From Desulfococcus multivorans (lineage in GTDB: Bacteria; Desulfobacterota; Desulfobacteria; Desulfobacterales; Desulfococcaceae): DNA of 64,000 nucleotides. The stretch is taken from positions 2,143,001 through 2,207,000 of the forward strand of contig NZ_CP015381.1 of assembly GCF_001854245.1 (NCBI RefSeq), in the 5' to 3' direction. Every line of letters begins with the position of its first letter. Positions within the stretch are counted from its first letter, which is position 1. The position numbers and the translations under genes were made by a program. The notes beneath the pieces are model-generated. The model had not been told where the DNA came from, did no database searches, and saw only the letters and a list, made by a program, of their open reading frames with translations. Shown piece by piece: positions 8,041-16,943 of this stretch.

Positions 8041-8797
8041 TGTTCAATTCCCGGTCCAGCCGCGCCATCACGGCGGTTTTGGCCCGGATCAGCTCGGGAT
8101 CGTCGGGCCGCCGGGGTTTGGGGGCCTTGAGGCGGCAGCGGCAGAGGACGTTCATGGGCATCTGCGACAGAACGTAGAGGTCGTCGGCCAGCAGGAGTCC
8201 TTCCTCGATGTCGTGGGTGATCATGAGCAGGGTTCTGTGAAAGGCCTGCTGAAGCATCAACAGCAGGCCGTGGAGGCTTCGCCGCGTGATGGCGTCCAGG
8301 GCGGAAAGGGGTTCGTCCAAAAGCACCAGCTCGCGTTCGAACATGAGGGTCCGGACCAGCGCGCACCGCTGGCGCATCCCCCCGGATATCTCACCCGGGA
8401 GGTAGGCTTCGAATCCATGGAGTCCCATCCGTTGGAAAAGCGCAGCGGCTTTTTCCCGGGAGGCCGCAGGATCCGCCCCTGCAATGGTCGTCGGCAGTAA
8501 TGCGTTGTCCATGAGCGAACGCCACGGCAGGAGCAGATCCTTCTGCTGCATGTAGGCGGCGACCCGCCCCGCGTCGGGAATGACGTCACCCATCCAGGAG
8601 ACGGTTCCCGCGTCCGGCGACACCACGCCCGTCAACAGATCGAAAAGGGTGGTCTTGCCGCAGCCCGACGGGCCGATCAGGACCGCGAAACTGCCGCGGG
8701 GGATCTCCAGATCGAAACCGTCCAGGACATCGAGTTCGTCGAATCGTTTGACCAGTCGCGAAATTTTCAGCACGGCAGGCTCCCGCCGTTCGGACAT
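8027..8797 (-). CDS. ABC transporter ATPase, ThiZ-like
   Basis: This 256-residue ATPase has Walker A 'GPSGCGKTT', Q-loop 'YMQQKDLLLPW', signature 'ISGGMRQR', Walker B 'LVLLDEPLSALD' and switch His in 'MITHDIEEG'. The 'QQKDLLLPWRS' Q-loop is characteristic of the nitrate/sulfonate/thiamine-precursor branch. It is the first gene of the minus-strand operon 8797-6275. No TPP riboswitch could be seen in the ~150 bp upstream on this strand; the only TPP element points the other way, at thiW. A TTGACA-like box (reverse strand, 8878-8883) upstream has no convincing -10. Confidence 0.88.
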   Translation of the reverse strand: MSERREPAVLKISRLVKRFDELDVLDGFDLEIPRGSFAVLIGPSGCGKTTLFDLLTGVVSPDAGTVSWMGDVIPDAGRVAAYMQQKDLLLPWRSLMDNALLPTTIAGADPAASREKAAALFQRMGLHGFEAYLPGEISGGMRQRCALVRTLMFERELVLLDEPLSALDAITRRSLHGLLLMLQQAFHRTLLMITHDIEEGLLLADDLYVLSQMPMNVLCRCRLKAPKPRRPDDPELIRAKTAVMARLDRELNNDPR

Positions 8798-8937
8798 CCG
8801 TTTGAAAACGCCGTTGTCATGTTGACCCCGCTGGGTTTGGAAAAAAGATGCTAGGATTTAGTTCATATCCCCCCCGTTGTCAATCCGCCGCACCCGGGAA
8901 ACCCTTTATAACCCCATAACCTCATCATCACTTAATC

Positions 8938-9178
8938 ATTCAACTTTCGACTTTCGACTTTCATAGGCCGGTGCCGAGAGGATACGGCCCTCGCCCCACG
9001 CGGTTTCGTTCAAGTGCCGCTAAAGCTTGCTCCGGGCGGCCCGGAAACTCGCTTGCGCTCAAACAGTCCGGGCCGCTGATCCGCCGCGGCGCTTAAGCGG
9101 CACTAAAACTCACCGCTGAAGGGGCGCGAACCGTATCCCCCCGGCACCTCTATCCGGCCATCGCATGAAAGTCGAAAG
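8938..9178. repeat. Long palindromic mobile-like element, complete copy
   Basis: The outer ends are inverted 'CTTTCGACTTTCAT' (8940s-8963) and 'ATGAAAGTCGAAAG' (9164-9178). Inside these, CCGGTGCCGAGAGGATACGG and its near reverse complement form the next layer, then a GC-rich core with further inverted stretches. The whole 240 bp can fold into a cruciform and codes for nothing. Shorter copies with the same end sequence lie at 33788-33875 and, decayed, at 1783-1885 and 24568-24655. The element is flanked by AACCACTT-type octamer repeats (8908-8940, 9181-9232). The remaining bases of 8798-9366 show no gene. Confidence 0.7.
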
Positions 9179-9366
9179 TTGCATTAACCACTTAACCACT
9201 TAACCACTTAATCACTTAACCCCATAACCCCGTCCAAAGTTCAGGACTTGATTTTATGCACCAACCCTGATAACACCCCCCAACAGACGGCAGGAAAAGG
9301 GTCGTAACCGCCGAAAGCGACATGCCATCGCAAGTCGATTCCATCCGATATCCTGCCGTCCATACA

Positions 9367-9456
9367 TCCGAATAGGGGTGTTCCGAGCCTGGATGCCGGA
9401 ACTGAGATAATACCCTTTGAACCTGATACAGTTCGTACTGTCGTAGGGAAATCGGA
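9367..9456 (+). promoter_or_regulatory. TPP (thiamin pyrophosphate) riboswitch
   Basis: The two most conserved THI-box segments are both present and correctly ordered. The first is 'ggggtgttccgag...ggaactgagataat' (9375-9410). The second is 'acccTTTGAACCTGATac' (9411-9431), followed by a variable P3-type stem with the loop 'cagttcgtactg' and the closing 'tcgTAGGGAAatcgg'. P1 can pair around 9368-9373 with 9451-9455. It lies 110 bp before the thiW ATG and should shut off the ECF operon when TPP is plentiful. The expression platform was not resolved. Confidence 0.93.
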
Positions 9457-9565
9457 GACGGAACCCGGCGCCGCCGTGATCACGATAAGTTCACCGCGCC
9501 TCCCGCCGCGACAAACCCTGCCCAGACATCGACGGTATCCACCAACATCGCGGGAGATCGACAAC

Positions 9566-10087
9566 ATGCTTTCAAAAGGATCGGCCGTCAAAAGAACGGA
9601 CACACGCAAGACCGCCTACGCCGTCATCTTTGTCGCCATGGGCGTCGCCCTGGCACCTTTCACCTCCATCCCCGTCGGCATTGCCAGGATCAATCCGACC
9701 CAGCATTTCGTCAACATTCTGGGGGCCGTCATTCTCGGACCCTGGTGGGCGGTCATGATCGCCGGGGTCATCGGGCTCATTCGCAACATCACGGGGATGG
9801 GCACGCTTCTGGCCTTTCCCGGCGGGATGATCGGCGCTTTCCTGGCGGGGATCGTCTATGCCGGGACCCGAAACCTCTATCTGGGAGCGGCCGGCGAGAT
9901 CATCGGCACCGGCCTGATCGCACCGGTGGTGAGCGCGCTGCTCGTGGCGCCGTTTCTCATGGGGCAGGCCATTCCGCTCCTGGCCTTGATCCCCTCCTTT
10001 CTGGGCAGCACCCTTGCGGGGTCGGTGCTGGGGGTCATGGCCGTGAAGCTGCTTCATCGGGCCGGCATCATCGAACTCGGGGCATGA
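9566..10087 (+). CDS. thiW: ECF transporter S component, ThiW family
   Basis: This 173-residue integral membrane protein has about five hydrophobic segments. The family motif 'FTSIPVGIARINPTQHFVNILGAVILGPWWAV' and the conserved 'GLIRNITGMGTLLAFPGGMIGAFLAG' match ThiW, the TPP-riboswitch-linked substrate-capture subunit of energy-coupling-factor transporters. The ATG at 9566 was chosen over the longer open frame (from 9476, which runs close behind the riboswitch) because the family starts near 'RKTAYAVIFVAMG'. It overlaps the ATPase gene by 4 bp. The ligand is a thiamine precursor, probably the thiazole or pyrimidine moiety; the riboswitch supports this. Confidence 0.88.
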   Translation: MLSKGSAVKRTDTRKTAYAVIFVAMGVALAPFTSIPVGIARINPTQHFVNILGAVILGPWWAVMIAGVIGLIRNITGMGTLLAFPGGMIGAFLAGIVYAGTRNLYLGAAGEIIGTGLIAPVVSALLVAPFLMGQAIPLLALIPSFLGSTLAGSVLGVMAVKLLHRAGIIELGA

Positions 10088-11649
10088 CGCGCAGGGAAAG
10101 CTTCATCGCCGTCGCGGGCCTCCGGTACGCCTATGGAAAAGAGACGCCCTGGATCCTGAAGGACGTCGATCTGGAAATCCCGCCGGGTGAGCACCTCCTG
10201 GTCGCCGGCGCCAGCGGTTCAGGGAAGTCGACCCTGGCCAGGACCTTGAACGGCCTGATTCCCCATTTTTACGGGGGGCGCCTGGAAGGTGAGGTGCGGG
10301 TCGGCGGGGAGTCGACCCGTGATCGCACCGTTGCCGACCTTTTCGACCAGGTGGGGATGGTGTTTCAGAATCCCGAGGCCCAGCTGTTCAATCGAACGGT
10401 CCGCCGGGAGATCGCCTTCGGTCTGGAGAGTCTGGGGCTTCCCCGCCGGGAGATGCTGCGCCGTATCGACGGCATCGCGGCGGAGACGGGCATTGGGCAT
10501 CTGCTCTCCCGGGCCCCGCATCAACTCTCCGGAGGGGAACAGCAGATGGTCTGCATCTCGGCCGTGGCCGCCCTGAAACCGAAAATGATCGTTCTGGACG
10601 AACCCTTTGCCAACCTCGACGGAGAAAACGTCGCCAGGATCCGGAAAACGCTGGTGCGGCTTGGAGAAAAGGGTACGGGGGTGATGGTCTGCGAGCACCG
10701 CCTCGGGTATGCGGGTTACGACGCCGCACGGATGGTGGTCCTGGCGGACGGCCGAAAGGTCCTGGACGGACCCGCGAAAGCGGTGCTCAGCCGGGATCTC
10801 GGCGTCTACGGGCTCGAAGCCCCCACATGCGGGCAGGCTTCCGGTCTCGGGGCGTCCGGTTATGAAATCCGCCCGGAGGCTCCCGGCCGGGGTGCCGCGG
10901 GGGACAGGCAGCCCATCATCGAACTGGACGGCGTTTCATTTGAGCGGGGGGGGCGCCGGATCATCGACAACGTCAGCCTTTCCATCGACAGAGGGGAGTG
11001 CGTCGCCATTGTCGGCCCCAACGGCGCGGGCAAGACCACGCTGCTCAAGCTCTTCAACGGCCTTTTCCGACCGGTGTCGGGGAGAGTCCTGCTGAACGGG
11101 AAAGACATCCGCAAGGAAAAAGTCTCACGCCTGGCCCGGCATGTGGGCATGGCTTTCCAGAACCCTTCGGGCCAGTTTTTCAAGCTGACGGTATGGGACG
11201 AGATCACCGTAGCGGCGAAGACCCTGAACCGCTATGATCCGGAATGGATCGATACCCTGATCCGGCTTTTTCGTCTGGGCGATCTGGTGACGCGCCCCCC
11301 GTACCGCCTGAGCAGCGGCGAAAAAAAACGGACGGCCTTCGCGGCGGCCCTCTCGGCCCGGCCCGACATCCTGATTCTGGATGAACCCACCTCCGGCCAG
11401 GACCGGCACTTCAAGAATGCCCTGAGCGGTTTTCTTGCCGAACTTCAGGAACAGGGACAGACGGTGGTTCTGGTCACCCACGATCTGGGGTTCGCCGAAA
11501 CGTGCGCTCCGCGCTGGCTTTATCTTGACGGCGGCCGCATCATTGCACAGGGGGCGCCCCGGCGGGTGTCGGCGGGCTCATGTCCCCCGGTTTACGGCGC
11601 CGGATCGGAGGCGGCGGGCCTTTGTGGAGGGATGGGTGCCGGTGCTTGA
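10084..11649 (+). CDS. ecfA: ECF transporter ATPase, two ATP-binding domains fused (EcfA-A')
   Basis: This 521-residue protein contains two complete ABC modules. The first has Walker A 'GASGSGKST', signature 'LSGGEQQ' and Walker B 'MIVLDEPFANLD'. The second, from about residue 275, has Walker A 'GPNGAGKTT', signature 'LSSGEKKR' and Walker B 'ILILDEPTSGQD', and ends in 'VTHDLGFAE'. In ECF systems two ATPases work as a pair; here they are one chain. It is coupled to thiW by an ATGA overlap, and its last codons overlap the start of the T component. Its role is ATP-driven uptake of the thiamine precursor held by ThiW. Confidence 0.9.
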   Translation: MTRRESFIAVAGLRYAYGKETPWILKDVDLEIPPGEHLLVAGASGSGKSTLARTLNGLIPHFYGGRLEGEVRVGGESTRDRTVADLFDQVGMVFQNPEAQLFNRTVRREIAFGLESLGLPRREMLRRIDGIAAETGIGHLLSRAPHQLSGGEQQMVCISAVAALKPKMIVLDEPFANLDGENVARIRKTLVRLGEKGTGVMVCEHRLGYAGYDAARMVVLADGRKVLDGPAKAVLSRDLGVYGLEAPTCGQASGLGASGYEIRPEAPGRGAAGDRQPIIELDGVSFERGGRRIIDNVSLSIDRGECVAIVGPNGAGKTTLLKLFNGLFRPVSGRVLLNGKDIRKEKVSRLARHVGMAFQNPSGQFFKLTVWDEITVAAKTLNRYDPEWIDTLIRLFRLGDLVTRPPYRLSSGEKKRTAFAAALSARPDILILDEPTSGQDRHFKNALSGFLAELQEQGQTVVLVTHDLGFAETCAPRWLYLDGGRIIAQGAPRRVSAGSCPPVYGAGSEAAGLCGGMGAGA

Positions 11650-12304
11650 TCCCAGAACCAAACTGATTCTGGCCGTCTTTTTCGCAGCCGCGACAGCCGT
11701 TCTCGAGCCGGTCCGGCTGGTAGGCGCGGCCTGGGCGATCCTGATCCTGACGCTTTCGATTCTGGGGTTTCTGAAGGCCTACGGCCGATGGCTGATGCTG
11801 GTCCTGCCCATGGCGGTCATATTCGGCGGGGTGACCGCGTGGTCGGTGCATGCGGCCGCCGGCATGATGGCCGCCCTGAAACTCCTGACCCTGACCACGG
11901 TCTTTTTCATCTTTTTTTCGACAACGCCGGCGGAAGACCTGGCCAACGCCCTGGTCAAGGCCGGTCTGCCCTACGGCATCGCCTTCATCATGAGCACGGC
12001 GTTGCAGTTCGTGCCGGTTATCGGCCGGAAAGCCGGAGATGTGCTGGATGCACAGCGGTCCCGGGGGATTCCGGTGGAGCCGGGGTGGGGGGCGCTGAAA
12101 CATTATCCGGCCTTTTTCATCCCCCTGCTCCTCCAGTCCTTTCAACTGGCCGAGGAATTGGCGGAGGCCATGGAGGCCCGCGGCTTCGGCCGACCGGGCC
12201 GGACCTTTCTCGCCGAATATCGCCTCAAGGCCGCGGATTGGATCGCGCTCGGGGTATCGGGCATCGCCCTGGCCGGATTTCTGTTCTGGAAGCTGAGCCG
12301 TTAG
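11636..12304 (+). CDS. ecfT: ECF transporter T component (EcfT)
   Basis: This is a roughly 222-residue membrane protein with 4-6 hydrophobic segments, the N-terminal 'LDPRTKLILAVFF' start typical of EcfT/CbiQ, and the coupling-helix motifs 'AQRSRGI' and 'AMEARGFGRPG' (A-R-G boxes) that bind the ATPase grooves. No ATG fits: GTG at 11636 (GGAGG at 11626-11630) is used here, with GTG 11624 or 11642 as alternatives. The start lies inside the ATPase gene, so translation is coupled. It completes the ThiW-EcfA-EcfT complex. Confidence 0.85.
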   Translation: MPVLDPRTKLILAVFFAAATAVLEPVRLVGAAWAILILTLSILGFLKAYGRWLMLVLPMAVIFGGVTAWSVHAAAGMMAALKLLTLTTVFFIFFSTTPAEDLANALVKAGLPYGIAFIMSTALQFVPVIGRKAGDVLDAQRSRGIPVEPGWGALKHYPAFFIPLLLQSFQLAEELAEAMEARGFGRPGRTFLAEYRLKAADWIALGVSGIALAGFLFWKLSR

Positions 12305-12423
12305 CCTGCCCGATTCCCGGTTGTCGCATCGATTTTTCGACCGCCGGCCTGAAGAGCCCTTGAGATCTTTGTGGATTTCTGGGATAATGGCGGAAAAATT
12401 CCGAGACGGGGAGGGAACGCAGC

Positions 12424-14943
12424 ATGACGATCCGATATCTTGACAAGATGTTCAAGCCGGCGTCGATGGTCCTGATCGGCCCCGGTCCCATGCCTGGGAC
12501 CGTCGGAAACGTCGTGCTCCAAAATGTCCTCGGGTCCGGTTTCGAGGGGAAAATCTTCCGGGTCGATCCCGGGCCGGAAACGCCGGCATCCCCGGCGACG
12601 GACATACCGACGTACGCGCGGATCTCCGAACTTCCCGAAGTACCCGATCTCGCGGTCATTCTGAGACCGCCGGCAGCCGTCCCCGGAATCCTTCGGGAAC
12701 TGGGGGAGAAGGGCACCCGCGCAGCAGTGGTCATGATGCCGGGGCTGTTCGAAAAACACCCGTGGACGCGGGAGCGCCTCGGCCGGGAGATGCTGGCCGC
12801 TGCAAAGCCTTACGGCCTTCGCATCATCGGACCCGGCTCCCTGGGGATCATGTCGCCGTTGGCCTTTCTCAATGCCGGTTATGCCCACATCCACGCATTG
12901 TCCGGATGGCTCGCCTTTGTCGGGCAGTCCGACAATATGATCGCTTCCGTTCTGGACTGGGCGACCCACCACCGGATCGGATTTTCCCATTTCGTTTCCC
13001 TGGGCGACTCGGCGGACGTCGACGTCGGGGATATGCTCGATTATCTTGCCAACGATCATCACACCCGTGCCGTCCTGCTCTATGTCGAAACCGTCGCCGA
13101 TGCCCGGAAATTCATGTCGGCGGCCCGGGCCGCATCCCGGATGAAACCGGTCATCGTTTTCAAGGCAGGCAGGGCGGGGCCCATCGTTCCGGACGGTGTT
13201 TCCCATGTGGAATCCGACGCCGTTTACGACGCCGCCTTCCGCCGTGCCGGGATGCTCCGCGTGAGCAGCATCCAGGCGCTTTTCGACGCCGCCGCCACCC
13301 TGGCCGCTCTTCAATCGGTGACCGGCAGCCGGCTGGGGATTCTCACCAACAGCAGCGGCGCCGGCGCCCTTGCCGCGGACAGCCTCATCGCCGGGAATGG
13401 GCGCCTGGCCGAGTTCACCTCCAAAACCGCCGCCCGACTCCGGCGGATGCTTCCGGCAACGTCCCCTCCGGCAAATCCCCTCAATCTTGGAGAGGACGCC
13501 GATCCCGACCGATATGCCGCCGCCCTGGAAATTCTCCTGGAGGATCGACACACCGATGCCGTACTGGTCCTCAACTGCCCCCATGCTATTGTCTCCGGCA
13601 CTGCGGTCGCACGAGCCGTTATCGAGGTCTTTCGGTCGAAGCTGGATCCCTATGGAAAACGCCATACCCTGCTGACCAACTGGATCGGCCGGGGGGCGGC
13701 CGTGGGACACGGGCGGCTTTTTGCAGAAAACGCCATCCCCACTTACGAAACCCCGGACGACGCCATACGGGCGTTCATGCGGATGGTCCGCTACCGGCAC
13801 AACCAGGAAATGCTCATGGAAACCCCGCCGAGCATCCCCGACGCCTTCTCGCCCGTCGGCGACACCCCGCGGAAGATCATCGGGACCGCGCTTGCCCGGG
13901 GCCGTGATCGGCTTACCAAAGCCGAAGCATCGGCCCTTCTCGAGGCCTACCGCATTCCGACGGCAAAAATGGGCGGGCTCGCGGATGCGGAAAGGGCGGA
14001 AGTTGAGGTGAACTGCCGCTCCAATGCCCATGAATTGATGATCGGGATGACGGAGGATGCCCGATTCGGCCCCGTCATCCGTTTCGGGCACGGGGGGAAC
14101 GCCGTCGACATCATCGACGACCAGGCCCTGGCCCTGCCGCCGCTCAACCTGCACCTGGCCAGAGAGGTCATGGAAAGAACCCGTATCTTCAAGCTGCTGA
14201 AGGGATACGGCGACACGCCCGCCGCCGATCTCGACGCCGTTGCGCTGGTTCTGGTCAAGGTGTCTCAATTGATCTGCGACATCGCGGAGATCCGCGAACT
14301 GGTCATCAACCCGATTCTGGCGGACCCCGACGGGGTGACGGTTATGGACGCCGCTTTCCGGATCTCGCCCTCGGAAAGCCCGCCGGAAGCGCGTCTGGCC
14401 ATCCGTCCATATCCGAGGGAACTGGAGGCGGCGGTCCGGACGAAGGACGGCCGGGGCCTCCTGGTCCGTCCCATCCGACCGGAGGATGAACCTGCGTTCT
14501 GCGACCTGTTTGACAGCATGTCCCGGGAAGAGGTCCGCCTCCGGTTTTTTCGGTACATGAAAACGATCTCCCACACCCTGGCGGCCCGTCTCACCCAGAT
14601 CGATTACAACCGTCAAATGGCCCTGGTACTGACGGACATGCCGGAACCCGGGGCAACGGCGTCGATTTACGGCGCGGTGCACGTCAACATGGATCCCGAC
14701 AACGTATCCGCGGAGTTCGCCGTCATGGTCAGAAGCGACATGACCGGCATGGGGTTGGGCTCTCTCCTGATGCGGCAGGTCATGCAGTACTGTCGGCGTC
14801 GCGGGGTTTCCGAAATCTTCGGCGACGTTCTGGCGGACAATACCGCGATGCTGGCACTGGCCCGATCCCTGGGATTCCAGGTGGAACGCCGGCCGGAGGA
14901 TCCGGCGGCGGTGGTCGTCCGCCTGCGCCTGGACGACGCATAG
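12424..14943 (+). CDS. Degenerate ADP-forming acyl-CoA synthetase fused to GNAT acetyltransferase (Pat-like)
   Basis: This 839-residue protein is paralogous over its full length to the one at 16944-19652 (both begin MTIR-LDKMFKP). The CoA-binding glycine motif is altered (GASDTPG becomes GPGPMPG), and the loop after the catalytic His is shortened (SHTGAMAGSD becomes SHVESD). Some 63 residues of the ATP-grasp domain, including the 'VVLKILS' lysine strand, are deleted. The C-terminal GNAT domain is intact, with 'DMTGMGLG' for acetyl-CoA binding. Bacterial Pat/PatZ has this architecture with a dead synthetase half and acetylates acetyl-CoA synthetase. Here it stands just before that gene, so it is probably a regulatory lysine acetyltransferase. 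Confidence 0.8.
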   Translation: MTIRYLDKMFKPASMVLIGPGPMPGTVGNVVLQNVLGSGFEGKIFRVDPGPETPASPATDIPTYARISELPEVPDLAVILRPPAAVPGILRELGEKGTRAAVVMMPGLFEKHPWTRERLGREMLAAAKPYGLRIIGPGSLGIMSPLAFLNAGYAHIHALSGWLAFVGQSDNMIASVLDWATHHRIGFSHFVSLGDSADVDVGDMLDYLANDHHTRAVLLYVETVADARKFMSAARAASRMKPVIVFKAGRAGPIVPDGVSHVESDAVYDAAFRRAGMLRVSSIQALFDAAATLAALQSVTGSRLGILTNSSGAGALAADSLIAGNGRLAEFTSKTAARLRRMLPATSPPANPLNLGEDADPDRYAAALEILLEDRHTDAVLVLNCPHAIVSGTAVARAVIEVFRSKLDPYGKRHTLLTNWIGRGAAVGHGRLFAENAIPTYETPDDAIRAFMRMVRYRHNQEMLMETPPSIPDAFSPVGDTPRKIIGTALARGRDRLTKAEASALLEAYRIPTAKMGGLADAERAEVEVNCRSNAHELMIGMTEDARFGPVIRFGHGGNAVDIIDDQALALPPLNLHLAREVMERTRIFKLLKGYGDTPAADLDAVALVLVKVSQLICDIAEIRELVINPILADPDGVTVMDAAFRISPSESPPEARLAIRPYPRELEAAVRTKDGRGLLVRPIRPEDEPAFCDLFDSMSREEVRLRFFRYMKTISHTLAARLTQIDYNRQMALVLTDMPEPGATASIYGAVHVNMDPDNVSAEFAVMVRSDMTGMGLGSLLMRQVMQYCRRRGVSEIFGDVLADNTAMLALARSLGFQVERRPEDPAAVVVRLRLDDA

Positions 14944-14975
14944 GCCCGTGTGGGAGGCAGGGCGGTGATGGACGC

Positions 14976-14990
14976 TTTACACGCTGTAAA
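14976..14990. promoter_or_regulatory. Short palindrome before acetyl-CoA synthetase gene
   Basis: TTTACA-CGC-TGTAAA is a perfect 6-bp inverted repeat. It sits in the 202-bp gap between the Pat-like gene and acsA, about 155 bp before the acsA ATG. It could be an operator half-site pair. No promoter could be placed with confidence, and a chance palindrome of this size is possible. Confidence 0.3.
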
Positions 14991-15145
14991 AGGGGCCGAC
15001 GTTTTGCGGAGCCTCGTCTTCCGGTCCGGCGCCGGGCGCTTTACCGGAAACGACGGGACGACACGGTGCCGGGAAGGACCCTGACGGTTCGGCACGGGCG
15101 TTGCTTCATACACATCGAGGCGTTGCTGTCGCCTTTGGGGGGAAC

Positions 15146-16843
15146 ATGACGAAAGACCACACCGACACAAAAAGCCCGGGATTCTCCTGGGATGCGGTAC
15201 AATCCGCCCTGGCCGGGCTGCCGAACGGCGCCGGCCTCAACATCGCCCATGAAGCCGTGGACCGGCATGCCGCAGGTCCCCTTCGGGATCGCACGGCCTT
15301 TCGCTGGATCGGCGAGGACGGTGATCCGCAGGACCTCTCCTATGGGAAGCTTTCGGCCCTGACCAACCGGTTTGCCAACGTACTCGAGGCCCTCGGCGTT
15401 GAAAAAGGGGACGGGGTCTTTGCCTGCGCCGATCGCATTCCGGAGCTCTACATCGCGGCCCTGGGCGCTTTCAAGCACGGCGCCGTTTTCTGCCCGCTCT
15501 TTTCCGCATTCGGTCCGGAGCCGATCCGTCAACGCCTCGAGCGCGGCAAGGCCCGGGTGCTGCTCACCACCGGCCGCCTGTTCCGGCAGAAGATATCGGC
15601 GCTGACAGAGCAGCTTCCCGACCTGAGGCACGTCATCCTCACCGACGCCGTCACGGCGGACACCCTCGCCTATCCGGATCTCATGGCGGCCGCCGCCGAC
15701 ACCTACGCCATCCCGCCGACGGATCCGGAGGACAGTGCCCTGCTGCATTTCACCAGCGGAACCACGGGGATGCCCAAGGGTGCGATTCACGTTCACGGCG
15801 CGATCCTGGTCCACCACATCACCGGAAGGCATGTGCTGGACCTGAGGGACCCGGATGTTTTCTGGTGCACCGCCGATCCCGGCTGGGTGACCGGCACCAT
15901 CTACGGCATCATCACCCCCCTTCTCATGGGCGTCACCAGCATCATCGACGAAGGGGCGTTTGACGCGGTGCGCTGGTTCGAGATCCTGGCCTCACAGGGG
16001 GTGACGGTCTGGTACACGTCGCCCACCGCCATCCGGCGTCTGATGCGCGTCCCCCCGGAGGAGATCCGCCGGTACGACCTCGGGCGTCTGCGGCATATCC
16101 TGAGCGTCGGCGAGCCCCTGCCCCCGGATGCGATCCTGTGGGGTCGGGCGGTTCTCGGCCGCGACATTCACGACACCTGGTGGCAGACGGAGACCGGCGG
16201 CATCATGATCGCCAACACCCCGGCCGTGACCATCCGGCCGGGATCCATGGGAAAGCCCATTCCCGGCGTGACGGCCGCCGTCCTCGAACGGCGGGAAGAC
16301 AATACCGTCGCCGTCATCGAGGCGCCCGAAACCGTCGGGGAGCTGGGGCTTGCCGTGGGATGGCCGTCCATGTTCCGGGGATACCTCAACGAGCCCGAAC
16401 GCTATGCGCGATGTTTTTCAGACGGCTGGTACCTGAGCGGAGACCTGGCCTGTCGGGATGCCGACGGCTATTTCTGGTTTGTGGGGAGACGGGACGACAT
16501 CATCAAGACCTCCGGCCAGATGGTCGGGCCCTTCGAGGTGGAGCGCCTGCTCCTGTCCCATCCCTTTGTGGCCGATGCGGGCGTGATCGGCAAGCCCGAC
16601 CCCATGATAGGGGAGGTGGTCAAGGCCTTCGTCGTGTTGAAGCCCCACATCCGGGCGGACGACGACACCCGTCGCGAACTCATGGCGTTTTCGCGGAAAA
16701 ATCTGGGGGCGGCCATCGCGCCGGGGGAGATCGAATTTGCGGACAGCATCCCCAAAAACCGCGCCGGCAAGGTCATGCGGCGGCTGCTCAAGGCGCGGGA
16801 GCTGGGGGAAGACCTGGGCGATCTATCGACATTGGAGGACTGA
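15146..16843 (+). CDS. acsA: Acetyl-CoA synthetase, AMP-forming
   Basis: This 565-residue cytosolic acyl-adenylate enzyme makes acetyl-CoA from acetate, ATP and CoA. The motifs are P-loop 'TSGTTGMPKG' (203-212), 'WQTETGG', hinge region 'SGDLACRDADGYFWFVGRRDDIIKTSG', and the catalytic C-terminal lysine in 'KNRAGKVMRR' (about Lys542). The 'AGK(V/I)MRR' site is the residue acetylated by Pat in other bacteria. At 565 residues it is shorter than the ~650 of enteric Acs, like the AcsA/AcuA-type enzymes. The ATG at 15146 follows a GGGGGGAA site and was preferred to 15101. Flanking Pat-like genes suggest post-translational control. Confidence 0.88.
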   Translation: MTKDHTDTKSPGFSWDAVQSALAGLPNGAGLNIAHEAVDRHAAGPLRDRTAFRWIGEDGDPQDLSYGKLSALTNRFANVLEALGVEKGDGVFACADRIPELYIAALGAFKHGAVFCPLFSAFGPEPIRQRLERGKARVLLTTGRLFRQKISALTEQLPDLRHVILTDAVTADTLAYPDLMAAAADTYAIPPTDPEDSALLHFTSGTTGMPKGAIHVHGAILVHHITGRHVLDLRDPDVFWCTADPGWVTGTIYGIITPLLMGVTSIIDEGAFDAVRWFEILASQGVTVWYTSPTAIRRLMRVPPEEIRRYDLGRLRHILSVGEPLPPDAILWGRAVLGRDIHDTWWQTETGGIMIANTPAVTIRPGSMGKPIPGVTAAVLERREDNTVAVIEAPETVGELGLAVGWPSMFRGYLNEPERYARCFSDGWYLSGDLACRDADGYFWFVGRRDDIIKTSGQMVGPFEVERLLLSHPFVADAGVIGKPDPMIGEVVKAFVVLKPHIRADDDTRRELMAFSRKNLGAAIAPGEIEFADSIPKNRAGKVMRRLLKARELGEDLGDLSTLED

Positions 16844-16943
16844 GCCGGAAAACATACGGCCGACGGGTGACGGTCCCGGGTGTGCCGGGACCTGATCCGT
16901 CGCCTTTTTCCGGTCTTCGGCCTCCCACCAAAAGGAGCGGACC

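Noticed and set aside
8798-8937. TPP riboswitch for the ThiXYZ-like operon
   Set aside because: No CTGAGA or ACCTGAT segment on the minus strand here; the only one is on the plus strand at 9367-9456.
12301-14682. Long minus-strand frame of 793 codons opposite the Pat-like gene
   Set aside because: It is a shadow of the plus-strand gene in GC-rich DNA; the plus-strand protein has clear family motifs over its full length. The same holds for the minus-strand frame at 16788-19358 and the plus-strand frame at 20951-23473.
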